Positions 1 through 10,700 of a DNA stretch of 64,000 nt are shown in pieces. The position numbers were made by a program, and so were the translations under genes. The notes below the pieces were generated by a model. That model was not told the origin of the DNA. It saw only the letters and a program-made list of their open reading frames with translations, and did not search any database. Where the stretch lies: positions 45,546,356 to 45,610,355 of the forward strand of contig NW_024041150.1 in the NCBI RefSeq assembly GCF_014851395.1, written 5' to 3'. Every line of letters starts with the position of its first letter. The first letter of the stretch is position 1. Source of the DNA: Micropterus salmoides. Taxonomy: Eukaryota > Chordata > Actinopteri > Centrarchiformes > Centrarchidae.

Positions 1-260
1 TTTCAGAAGCTCTTCTCCACTGTTTTCACCATTTCGAGCAGGACTGTTTGGCACAAGGTTTTTCTCTGCTGTTTTAAACATTTTGTGGTTTGAGCAGGGC
101 CGTGTTTTTTTTTTTTTTTGGTTTAACCGCTTCTTTAAACAGGGCTGTGCAGAAATAGATTTTCCCTGCTGGTTAATCCCTTTTTGGGTTTAAGCAGAGT
201 GGGAAAAAGGAGTTTCTGCACTGTTTGAGCTTGAAGTCTTAAAGCCGCTGTCAACTGCTT
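1..260. repeat. Imperfect short tandem repeat, about four units of 60-75 bp
   Basis: Units share an alternation of a GAGCAGG- or AACAGGG-like block, a ctgTGCAG/ctgTTTGG-like block and a T-rich run followed by CTGCTGTTT or CTGCTGGTT. A pure T run lies at about 106-119. The units are diverged, so this is an old tandem repeat or part of a transposon leader. No coding potential was seen. Confidence 0.35.
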
Positions 261-1059
261 TTACCAAGATTGTAGCGTAAAAAAACTGTATTTGCAGTGA
301 TTTATGGAGTCCCGAAGTAAAAGACTTGTACAAGCAAAAAAAAGGACAGAGAAAATTTAAAAGAGTAAAATAAGCAAAGGTGAGAGATTGGATTTTTCCT
401 CACCTATCATACAATGCATGCAAAAGAAATATGGTGAAGACTCAACAAAAAGACTCCTAAAATCCTTCAGCTAGTTGTTATATTCATGACAAAAAAGGAT
501 AAAACATCTAAGGGACAACTTAATCAATGGGTTAAAACGGGTTTCCTGTTAAATGGAAGCTTTATTTGAAACATCCGGAGCAGCTAAAGACATGTTTGGA
601 GAGAAAGGAAATGATGCGGAAGAGCAAGCAGCCTTGTCTATTGTCCCGGCTGATGTGAGTGTCCTGTTTATTTCTCTTTTTTTCCTACCATTGGACTTGG
701 ACTGAGCTGGGGGGGGGAGTAAAAACAAAAAGAGAGAAGTGAGTTGGAATCCGAGAACACTGTACAGCAAAGAGCGAAAAGAACTGCTCAGGTTAAAATA
801 ACTGCTTAACTGGTTCCTGGTTTTCTGTCCACCCCAACTGCCTCCTTACTCAGACTTTACTGTTACATGTTACACACCTACCTTTAGTGTTAAAAAAACT
901 GTGCTACAGGGTTTCCCCCTGATTCTAAGGGGCTCCCCAGAGCGTTGCAAAGTGACATCAAAGGGTCTTGACCATGTGTCCATATGTGACGACTTGGGAG
1001 TGAGAACGGGTTGTACTGTCACATCTTAAAAGCTGTCTGGGTTGGGTGTGGTGGAAAAT

Positions 1060-1340
1060 GTTGGTGGACCCAAATGCAGGACACAGAGCAGTTCAAAGGG
1101 TTTTAATCCAAAGCAACGGGCAAGACAAAACCCACAAAGAGAAAGACAGACAGAGATAGACAGACAGAGGAATTACTGGGTGAACAGACATAACACATGA
1201 CAGGCAGACAGAAACTGAGCATGAAATCAACACCAGATAGAAACAGAATAAGACGAGAACTTAGGCCAGCACAGATCCAAACATGAACAGAACTGAACAT
1301 ACTGAACATAAAGCATAACAAGTACAAGGCAGTGGTCAAA
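1060..1340. repeat. Dispersed repeat fragment, GACCCAAATGCAGGAC type
   Basis: The core at about 1069-1084, followed by a purine-rich stretch with many CAGACAGA-like steps, is shared in shorter form at about 1700-1740. I associate this pattern with dispersed repeats of fish genomes but cannot name the family without a library search. Confidence 0.3.
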
Positions 1341-2910
1341 CCGTCTGTGGGATCTTCCACACTCCTTTGAGTCATTTCAAGAGATTGGTTTCTGTGGTTT
1401 CATATGAAGTTTTATTCACTGCAAAGTCAGTACAACCTGTGAAAAACAGGACCACTGACTCATTAACTGGAACTTTATCAGCTGAGAAATGTCTGCCTGA
1501 GGATGGAGCATGTGCTTTTAAGCTGCTCTATGGAAATTTGGGACTGACTCACATGACATGACATGTGATGAATTTCCTGAAACAGCAAGATGAAAATGTA
1601 GAGCTGGCCCGAAAAAAAGAGAGAGCGCTCCGTTTATTTATTCTCATAGTTAGTTTAACTGAGTGATTATTACCAAATCTTTGTTATAGCACGGCTTTAC
1701 AGACCCAAGTGCAGGACTAAGAAAGGGAGAAATATTTATTGCAGGTTAAAAGGATCGGATATTGGGCATGTGAAGAGCAGGCAGAGAGAAAATCGATGCG
1801 TGACAGAGCAGGAGGAACCAGCTGAGAGTCTGATCCGAGCAGGTCCAGAGCAGAATCCGGGAATAGTTTAGCAGGTCGGGGGTCCAGGCGGAGAGCCCAC
1901 GGGATGAGCGGGGTTTCCTGTAGCGGAACTAAATCTAACACGTTATCATGCAAAATTCACTTTTAATTTTAATTATAGCGACTAAATGCTCTTCTTCTAC
2001 AATCGGCCTAAAATAATTAGGCTTATTTAAATGTGTCCATTGTGTTGCCGTTAGTTTCCAGCCCACAGTTTGATACTGATTTTTGAGATTTGACTGTTTT
2101 GATCTTTAATGAAAGTAATTGTAAAATGAATAAACACCATAACTTCCACACTCCTGCTGTCATCACTCAGTTTAAAGTGCTCCCACACAGCTGAGAGCTG
2201 CTGTCGGCACTGATAAGATATTAATGATCTAAACAATCAGCTGGTGTTTCCTCCACTTCCTTTAGTTCAGTCAGAGATCGTCTCCTCAGAAGAGCTTGAC
2301 TCGGCTCATTAAAGAGGTGGTATTATGCTCATTTTCAGGTTTCAGGCTCATGCTGCACATTGCTGCAGCTCCTCTTTTCACCCTATGCAGGGACGTGCAC
2401 AGACATTTTGGTGGGCAGGGGCTCAAGTGAAAAAAGGGAAAATATATTAACAACATTTTCTACAAAATAATCAGTTCACACAGAGACCACGGTCTTCTTT
2501 AGTATTCACTAGGTTTATCACAGGAGCAGGCAACAGAAAAGGAAACTACGCCACAATGTGCATGTTTTCTATGCTGCTAGTTTCAAGTAGGCTATATATT
2601 TATGACTTAGTTTCATTAATAATTTGTTTGTTTTTCACAAGGCAATAAATCGTTTCAATTCTTTTGCCGTTGTTGGAATACATAACACTTCACATAAATC
2701 TTCACACTAAACTGTGGCATTGGGCTGCAGGAATAATTAAAATAAATGTTATTTAAATACTTTTACTTTTTGTTTCACAAGCAAGATGCTAAATGAGTAA
2801 AGATAACCTTCAGCTTCACACAGCCAAGAAACAGACTACTGAATTGCCTGAATACATTAATGTATTGATCAAATACTTTATTATTGTTTCTATTATATTA
2901 GATTTACCAT

Positions 2911-2928
2911 CACACACACACACACACA
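2911..2928. repeat. (CA)n microsatellite
   Basis: Nine consecutive CA dinucleotides in an AT-rich setting. Confidence 0.9.
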
Positions 2929-3710
2929 ATTACTGATGGTGACATGGACTTAGTTTCACATTTGAGGGAGGGCTGTCTGTATTATATTAGGATCTATCAA
3001 CAACAAACTAACAGAATAGAGAGTTATTAGATGAAGAGCCGACCATCAAAACTATGAAGTTACTTTTTAAGGCACTTTTTTCATTGAGTGGTCAATTTTG
3101 AGACTTTGGTCTATTTTGCTTCCATGTCTTCGTTTTACTCTAATGGAAATAAAACTTCAAGAATGCACCTTTACATGGTGTTGGTTTAAAGCCTAATAAC
3201 CTCGGTCTATTTGCATCTGTAGATTTATTGCCTTAGCTAAACTTCAGCTAAGTTATTACTCTAGCTCAGCTCATGAGTCATGTGTTAGCAAGACATTGGC
3301 CTATATTATCTTTTGTCTTTTGTTTAATTGGCGGTAAACTGGAGGCACTGGTATAGTTTAGTCTTTTGTTCATCACCACTCACCTCTACACAAGACAAGA
3401 AAAACACTGCTGGGAGAGAAGCTGTCTGTCTGTGAGCTGCACTCTGAGATGCGGAGCTTGAGAGAGAGAGATTTTTTGATTTTTCAAAACACACTTTTAT
3501 TAGTCAGCACTCACATTTATATCATCAACACATCGGCTTACACCAGCTGATCAGCCTGTACAGAACACAGCACCTTGCCATGAGCCCACACTGACAAAAA
3601 AGTTTCCAAGTCCTGATTAGCTCTGTAAAAACTGAAATCTAACAATAACCTGGACTTCATCATTTTCACAAACACGCTAAACTCTGCACAAGACCAGTGA
3701 ATGGCAGGCA

Positions 3711-3754
3711 AGAGACAGAGAGAGAGAGAGAGAGAGACAGAGAGAGAGAGAGAG
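3711..3754. repeat. (GA)n microsatellite with CAG interruptions
   Basis: A run of GA dinucleotides broken by ACAG steps. It yields low-complexity Leu/Ser frames on the other strand, which are not genes. Confidence 0.9.
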
Positions 3755-4954
3755 GGCATAGGAACTCCCTGATGGCCTGTTTAGATTTTTTTTCCAATAA
3801 ATATATTTGTTTGACAGGGAATCTGCTGTAAACAGGAATAAACATACTGTACATACTGTATATTCATTTATTTATTATTAAAAAAAGAAAAAAGGGCACT
3901 TTCTCTTGAGGAAGAAAAATAACAGGTGCTGTGTGCACATGCCTGTTCTGAAATATGAACTGAACATCATCCAGGATAAGCTCTCAGATCAGCTGGTGTC
4001 CTGTCCTGTGATTTCTCCTTTCTCCGTGGATCTCATGTACCCACAAGCATCTCCGTCAGTTAGAGCCGGAGCACATGTCTGACACACCCTGTCAGAAAAA
4101 TGAAAATAAGATTCAGAGTGTCGTAGAAAAACAAGAACGTTTCTCCAGTTGTGGTCCTGGATAGTGGCAAGAAAAAACATTTTCAAAACGTTTCTATATT
4201 TTCATTCAATGTAACACGTTTGTATTTTCTGTGCCATGAAAAACAAGCAGGCAGGTTTTCTGGATTGAAACGGAGGTTAAAAATATCTCTTGGACTGGGT
4301 GTGTAAGTTTTGTTTAATGACCTCATGGGTGTGTCAAAAAACAGCAAGTATTGCTATCATATTTTATTATGTATTTGTTTCTCTGAAAACACTGTGTGAC
4401 CTGAATGTGATGTCACCACATGGCAGGCTGTCTCCTAATGAGACTATACTGCAGTAAAAAACAATCATAAAGCAATTTTGTATTAAAACAACATAATCTG
4501 GTGGCAATAGTTCGTCACAAGTTAAATGTAGCTACTAACCTGTTACATGTGACATAATCAGTCTTATCTGGTGGGAGGCTACTTTCAGGAAACTAAGCTA
4601 CGTCTGTATTAAGCTGTCTAAATTTTGCATTTTCCGGTGGTTTTATGTCTGTGGATATTTTTCTTCTTTGGGGGGGGGATCAGAGGAGTTCCCCAAACGC
4701 TGCCGTTTTCTGATTCTCAGGAGACGAAACAGAGTTGGGATTCAGGGGATTTTTACAGCATTGTGAAGCTAATTTTAAAACTCAGATAGGCAGAATAATA
4801 AAAGTGTTAGAATAATACAGGAGCAGCGTGACCTCAACCCTCAACGCTGTAGTTTGGAGCTAACTTAAAACAAACAATTGAAACGAAAGAATTAGGCCTA
4901 TTTAACTTTCACACAAGCTCTGTTACCTTGCACTAAGTTTGCTTTCTTTTTATG

Positions 4955-5040
4955 TCAGAGGTCGGAGCTGGGAAGGATGTCACACCCAGGTTGATGAAAC
5001 AGTTCCAGTACAACAATTAAGTTGGAAAAAGATTGAATGC
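4955..5040 (+). repeat. Fragment of the same dispersed repeat seen at 9565-9965
   Basis: The stretch around the GTCACACCC motif (GTCGGAGCTGGGAA upstream, GTTCCA and AAGTTGGAAA downstream) aligns block by block with the 5' part of the 9565 element. Both look like remnants of one non-autonomous family. Confidence 0.4.
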
Positions 5041-5569
5041 CTCTGGCGATTGTTAGCAATACCAGATGATAATAATGCTTTATTTTGCGTGTAGCTGAGT
5101 GAGGTTTATTCACAAACTGGGTGAAAACTTAATGTTGAGGTAGACAGTCCAGAAAACACAACACGATAAATCCATACATGAACTGAAGATTCATCAAAAA
5201 TGATTGTGGACAAAATAATAGTAATAGGCTACAACACAGTCCAGTTCAACGTGGCACCACAAAAATGAATTTCAAAGAATAAAGACAGTGTTTCAGTTCC
5301 TTTCATTGTTGTTTGTTAGCCTACACCCAGTCTCAACTCTTGAAAAGTCTGACCCAACATGCAGAAACTTATAAGCCAAGTGATGACGGTTTGTTGGTGG
5401 ACACATCACTTTTCGTTTATGGACAACTGGGGTTAGATATGTCCTTTTCTTGACTTTTGACTATTTGTTTAGTGACTATAATAGAGTACTTGACACATCT
5501 TAGGTGGCAAGTTTTGAACCCGCAGCTGTTTACAACTCCAAACTCTATTACTGTCCTATCTTATTTTGC

Positions 5570-6290
5570 CTAACACAGCAGGTGGTAATGAGCAGACTCG
5601 CATTGCTTTAAGCCAAAATGAAGTGGATAAAAGTGGATGTAAATGCAGCTGTGGTAGGGCTGCACCTTAGCACAGAACAGGAAGTCCATCCACATGTCCT
5701 GAAGATGGCTGGAAAGATAACCAGATATGCTACCAGAGATACCAGGTTTCATGCAGCACACTTGTTGTTCTGCCTCCTGTGGTCCGATCAGCTGTTCTGC
5801 TGCATCCAAACCAAGACCTGCAGATTCAAAGCAGTCAAAACAGTCAGTTGCACACAACGCTTTCTCACAATGGACTGCAGACATTGCACTTTATCACACC
5901 TGAAAGTCTGAACAAAGGTTCATGTTTTCATACATTTAGACACATTTGGTTAGTTTTGGTTTCACACTTCAATTCTGCGAGTGGACTAAAGGACTTCACA
6001 TGACAGACTTGCTTCTTACATACTAATGAAATGTTGATGTGGATGTATATGTTGTAAGTCTTTTAAAGCCTGTGTGATGGCAGAAAATTGTTTTTTCTGT
6101 CTCTTATAATCTTTTAGCCAAGTGTTACCGCAGTGTTACATATTTATTAACAAACATGTCTTAAAGGGGAACAGAAGAGACAGACACAAAGAACTAGACT
6201 ACTTAACAAAAGGTGGTGATATAGCTTTTAAACACAGAAATAGCAACTTAAATAAAAACACATTTAACGCTCTCCCTCTTCCAAGGGAGA
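5570..6290. other. Unassigned stretch upstream of the receptor gene, copy 1
   Basis: Open frames of about 100 codons exist on both strands here. Neither shows a domain, and the + frame is interrupted differently in the two block copies by a one-base difference near 5733. I see no support for a gene. The same stretch recurs at about 21665-22370. Confidence 0.3.
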
Positions 6291-6291
6291 A

Positions 6292-6345
6292 TTAGAAGAA
6301 CTTTATTGATCCCTGAGGGGAAGTTCTTTTGTCACAGTAGCACAC
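6292..6345 (-). mobile_element. 3' end of a non-LTR retrotransposon (copy 1)
   Basis: The motif ACTTTATTGATCCCTGAGGG reads on the - strand as a GGGATCAATAAAGT tail, typical of vertebrate L2/Rex-like LINE 3' ends. No reverse transcriptase frame is attached. The copy 2 equivalent is at about 22373-22425. Confidence 0.4.
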
Positions 6346-6689
6346 TTCTCAAGGCATAAGCAATATATATAATAATAACAAAAGCTAGGTATAAAGAAAT
6401 ATATAAATATAAGAGTATAAATGTAAAATATAAAGAAAAATATAAAGGAGTGTGGGTATGTACAACATTTATATTATTAAAGAATTATTATGGTGAACCA
6501 AAAAGGACTAGTGAATAAAAAGCAGCAGAGAATATTGCACATTAATTATTAAACAGATAATATTGCACAGAAAATTGATAATAAGGACCATTTTAATAAA
6601 TCTACTGTATTGGTTAGATTAGGTTAGTTAAAATTAGGGGGAAAACATCCTTAGACGTTGTTTACTTTATGTACAGCAATAAAATCATG

Positions 6690-6889
6690 GGCGTCACGCA
6701 GGACTGAGTTGAGCAGGTGACGGAGCTGAGGATGCTGAGAAAAATGAACGCCATCATGAACAATGACTTGCACCCTCTTCTTGCCTTGGATGGGATTCAG
6801 CAGAGCACTTTCAGTGTCCAGGGGATCCCACCAAAATATAAGACTGACCTAACTTTTTCCTGCCTGCTGCCATTAGGCTCTTAAAATGA
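6690..6889 (+). pseudogene. C-terminal relic of a LINE reverse transcriptase ORF (copy 1)
   Basis: The + strand ends in a frame reading FLPAAIRLLK followed by TGA at 6887-6889, which matches the usual end of L2/Rex1-like ORF2 proteins (SFxPxAIxLxN-like). The upstream part (MNAIMNNDLHPLL) fits the same region but lies in another frame, so the relic is frameshifted. It lies downstream of an oppositely oriented LINE tail. The copy 2 equivalent is at about 22778-22977. Confidence 0.4.
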
Positions 6890-7257
6890 AACAACTGTCT
6901 CCTTTATTGTTTTATTCTTAGATATTTTAGAAATGTATTTATAATTTTAACTCTTGTAGCATTGGGTTTATTTTATTGTCATTTGTTTATGTTTAATCTA
7001 TGTTTTTAACTGTGATTGAACATCAACCATGTTTAAAGTTTGGCACAGATCTGAGCATGTACACCAAAGTTATACAACCTCCTGTTTCATGCCTTTAGAC
7101 TGCACAACAAATGTTTGAAGTCAATTGGATTAATTCGCTAGGTGGAGTTACGCAACCTGTTAAACAAACTTCCTGTTTATTCCCTTATGCACCATTTATC
7201 TGGGACAAACTCACAGGAAACTGCAGGTCTGCTTAAGCTCTGTTCTTTTAATCCAAG

Positions 7258-7322
7258 TCAATTCAATTTGTATAGCACATTTCAGCAACAAGACAATTCA
7301 AAGTGCTTTACATAAAACATAA
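7258..7322. repeat. Dispersed fish repeat fragment (TTTGTATAGCACATTT type), copy 1
   Basis: The stretch TTTGTATAGCACATTT followed by CAAGACAATTCAAAGTGCTT is a pattern I recognise as very common in teleost introns and UTRs. The family name is not certain. Copy 2 is at about 23345-23410. Confidence 0.4.
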
Positions 7323-7706
7323 AAGCAACACAAGGAAATATAAAATAATATTTGAATACATTTTAAAAAAGACTCAAATCACAGAAAAGGTTTTAATAAA
7401 TCACACTATAATATTTAAGATGAATTTGATCACAAACCAGGCTAAGATTCATTAAAAAGAAAAACATTTATTTCTGAAAATATGTAATGAAATTCAATTA
7501 AAAATGACATTTCCAATTGCATTGTTGCTGTATTTTACCAGATGGTTGGTCTCTGCCCCAATAAACTAAAAGTAAATTTAACTGAACGACCTCTTTGCAG
7601 CCATCTGCTGGAGTGAAAACCATACAGCTATTACAAAGTACAAAGACGAAGGGGGTTGGTTAAACTACTCCGACAGGAAAATTGATCTCACATCACAAGA
7701 GGGAAA

Positions 7707-7731
7707 ATGAAACAAACATCTCTTCTGCTCT
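7707..7731 (+). CDS. Receptor exon 1: start codon and first part of signal peptide
   Basis: The 25 bases from ATG encode MKQTSLLL plus one base, followed by a strong GTAAGT donor. The context before the ATG is purine-rich (GGGAAA). Joined in phase 1 to exon 2 it continues as LTYLLF, giving a plausible hydrophobic leader. The exon is too short to be certain without transcript evidence. Confidence 0.6.
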
Positions 7732-10700
7732 GTAAGTAAATCTAAGCTGACAACATTTAAAAAAATATATATTATATGAGTAGGAGAAGCGTAGTAATGA
7801 TATACAGAGAAAAGTTTGAATGTTAGAAAACTTTTAGTCGGTAGTTAGAACTTTTTTTTTTACTGATCAGTCTGGGGGATCTATCAGTTCTAATGTAGTT
7901 AATGATATTCAGCTGGTCAGAGTCCTGATATCTTGTCTTATCAATACATCTCCCAGCTCTACTGCTATCGCGAAAAAAATGTACATGTCGTTTAAAACTA
8001 TTACATTTCATGATAACAAGCTTGATGATGATTCTACTTAAATTCTGTTCAGTTTCATTTAAATTGCACCACTTCATAACAGAAGTTATATCATAGAAAG
8101 CAGGTCTAGACCGTACTCTTCTTAGTATTATTCATAGAGGCTATGAACAAGCCCTTGGCACCATGATGGGCAGCCTCGCCCTGTTGGGTTGCAAAAGAGC
8201 GTGAGAGAGAGTCACAGCTCTATTGAGCCGTTTATTCATTTAGCCATCAGTTGTAATGACTTCATGAGTTTATAATCATTAGAGACAAAACCCATCACCT
8301 CCTGTGCTCACCTGTTACACATTTATCTTTACACTTATGAACCTCAGAAATGGCTGTGAAAGCAGATGTATATTTAGACATCTGGTTTCCTCCCGCCAAC
8401 ATTCACCCACTTACTTCAATGGTTTCATCATCGCCTCTTAGACCCCATCCTCACTGCTTAAAGACGTTTTATTCTTTTGATAGCACTTCTCAATCAGTCT
8501 TCATTAACAGGTTATGTACAACAGTCCTTTAATGTACCTGTAATCAAACCCACTCTTGGTCCAGGGATCTTAGACCAACATCTAAGCTTCCTGTGTTCTC
8601 TAAGATCAGAGACTTTCAAAAGGTTTCTGTGTTTGGACAAATCTTATTCATATAAGCAACTGCGCTGAGATAACTTCTTTTATGAATTAAAGTGTTGGGG
8701 ATTAGGGTTTAGATGGCATCAATGTTTATATTAAATAATGTAATAATTATTATTACTTTTATTTAATAATCAATAATACAATATAATTTAAAGTTATATC
8801 TACCTTGAGGCACCACTCTTGAAACAAAACAAATAGCCCATTACTTAATTTAGTCTCATTAAATATACTAAACTATTTATTTGTAATTTTGGTTGAAAAT
8901 TTAATTTCTGAGCATCATAAAATTGCCATTAATAGATAGTGATTTGAAGGATTTGCAGTTCTATGTGGCAGAGGTTGCCAATATATTCATTCTTAGGCAA
9001 TATTAAAAGAAACAAGCATTTATTTACATGGTAAATAAAGCAAAACACACAAGATGAAGCGAACTAAAATGCACGACACCAAGACAAAGAGATCTGCATG
9101 TCAGATAAGGATGGTGTGGTGGGTGCAAGTGTGTGTGTGTGTGCGTGAACGCAGAACAAAAGGTGAAGGGGAAACTTTAAGTTGCTTCCTGCATATGCAT
9201 GGTTTAAGGCCGAATCAAAGAATGTTGTGTATATGTCTTCTGTGTAACAGTGCAAAGTTAAAAGGAGTTAGTTACCATGCGAAGACTTTGTGTCTGAAGC
9301 ATAACATCTCTAACCAATCCAGCAGAGGCTGAGAACTGTAAAGTTAGTTACATTATCTCACGTTAACAGTGATCACTTGTACCATAAAACTTCAATGAAA
9401 AACACATCAATGTACATTTACAAAAGAAAAATGGTCCTGTTAATGCTGCAGTTAAATTAAGGCACTAATAATGATAATAATAATAGGACTAATAATTATT
9501 ATTGTTGCAGAAGTTGTTGAGCAGGAACATAGGGGCAGCATGTGGCTAGAAACCACATTTACCTCTGAAGTTGGAGGTTGGAGATGAGAATGACGTCACA
9601 CCCGAGTTGACAGCGTTCCATTTAACAAGTCGAAAACATCCCTCGGCCAACCGTTGTTTACACCTAGCCAGGTTAGCCATTGTTATGCCGGTTGATAAAA
9701 ACCGCATTGTGTGGTATTTACTCATACTTAATACTGTAGCAACACATCCGCAGACAGCAGCTGGAAAGCACTTTTTTTATTTCTATGAGTCACAAGTACA
9801 GAGAAGTGCTAATAAACAGTATAAACTGTAGCTTTGACTAACTGTTGATACTCAGAGCAGCCATCTTGGATCACGAAGTCGGAGTAGTACGGTTCTCCAC
9901 AATTTTCATTAACGTTCGCTTTGAATTTCCAGCTTTGAACTTGGAAATTTCGACTTCCCATGTCAAATAGAACGCACCATTAGGACAGGGAGATAGTAAC
10001 GTGCATTACTGGGATGAGACAAATGCAGTTTGCAAGAGAAAAGACGTGAAAACGTCTTGAATTTGAAAGAAAGGAATCTATGGGATGATACTTGTTTTAT
10101 CTGAACTTTAACATGATGTAATAAAGCAGTGCAAACATTAGGTTCACAGTTCAATAAACTTTTAAACTGCTGTGACGGTTCTCAGTCATCCAGTACATAG
10201 TTATCCAACAAAGGTTAAAATCAAGGGCAACTGGACTTGGTTCAAGCATACAGGTGCTGGTCATATAATTAGAATACCATCAATCATCAAGAATTATTTC
10301 AGTAATTCCATTCAAAAAGTGAAACTTGAACCATATATTCATTCACACAGACTGATATATTTCAAATGTGTATTTCATTTAATTGTGATGATTAAAACTG
10401 ACAACTAATGAAAATACCAAATTCCAATTCCAAATAAGACCAATACAAAAAAAAGGATTTTTAGAAATGTTGGCCAACTGAAAAGTACGAACATGAAAAG
10501 TATGAGCATGTACAGCACTCAATACTTAGTTGGGGCTCCTTTTGCCTGAATTACTGCAGCAATGCGGCGTGGCATGGAGTTGATCAGTCTGTGGCACTGC
10601 TCAGGTGTTATGAGAGCCCAGGTTGCTCTGATAGTGGCCTTAAGCTCTTCTGCATTGTTGGGTCTGGCGTATCGCATCTTCCTCTTCACAATACCCCATA

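Larger units (their letters stand above)
261..5440. other. Left flank: no supported gene, scattered old repeat remnants
   Basis: Only short open frames without recognisable domains occur on either strand. The stretch contains a CA microsatellite (2911-2928), a GA microsatellite (about 3711-3754), two fragments sharing a GACCCAA(A/G)TGCAGGAC core, and a fragment related to the repeat at 9565. An ATG-led frame at 486 runs only briefly before a stop. This flank lies outside the duplicated block and appears once. Confidence 0.5.

Noticed and set aside
5570..5911. Overlapping frames of about 100 codons on both strands
   Set aside because: No recognisable domain, no splice signals, and a one-base difference between the two block copies changes the + frame.
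9571..9831. 86-codon + frame
   Set aside because: It lies within a dispersed repeat related to 4955-5040, so it is most likely non-coding.
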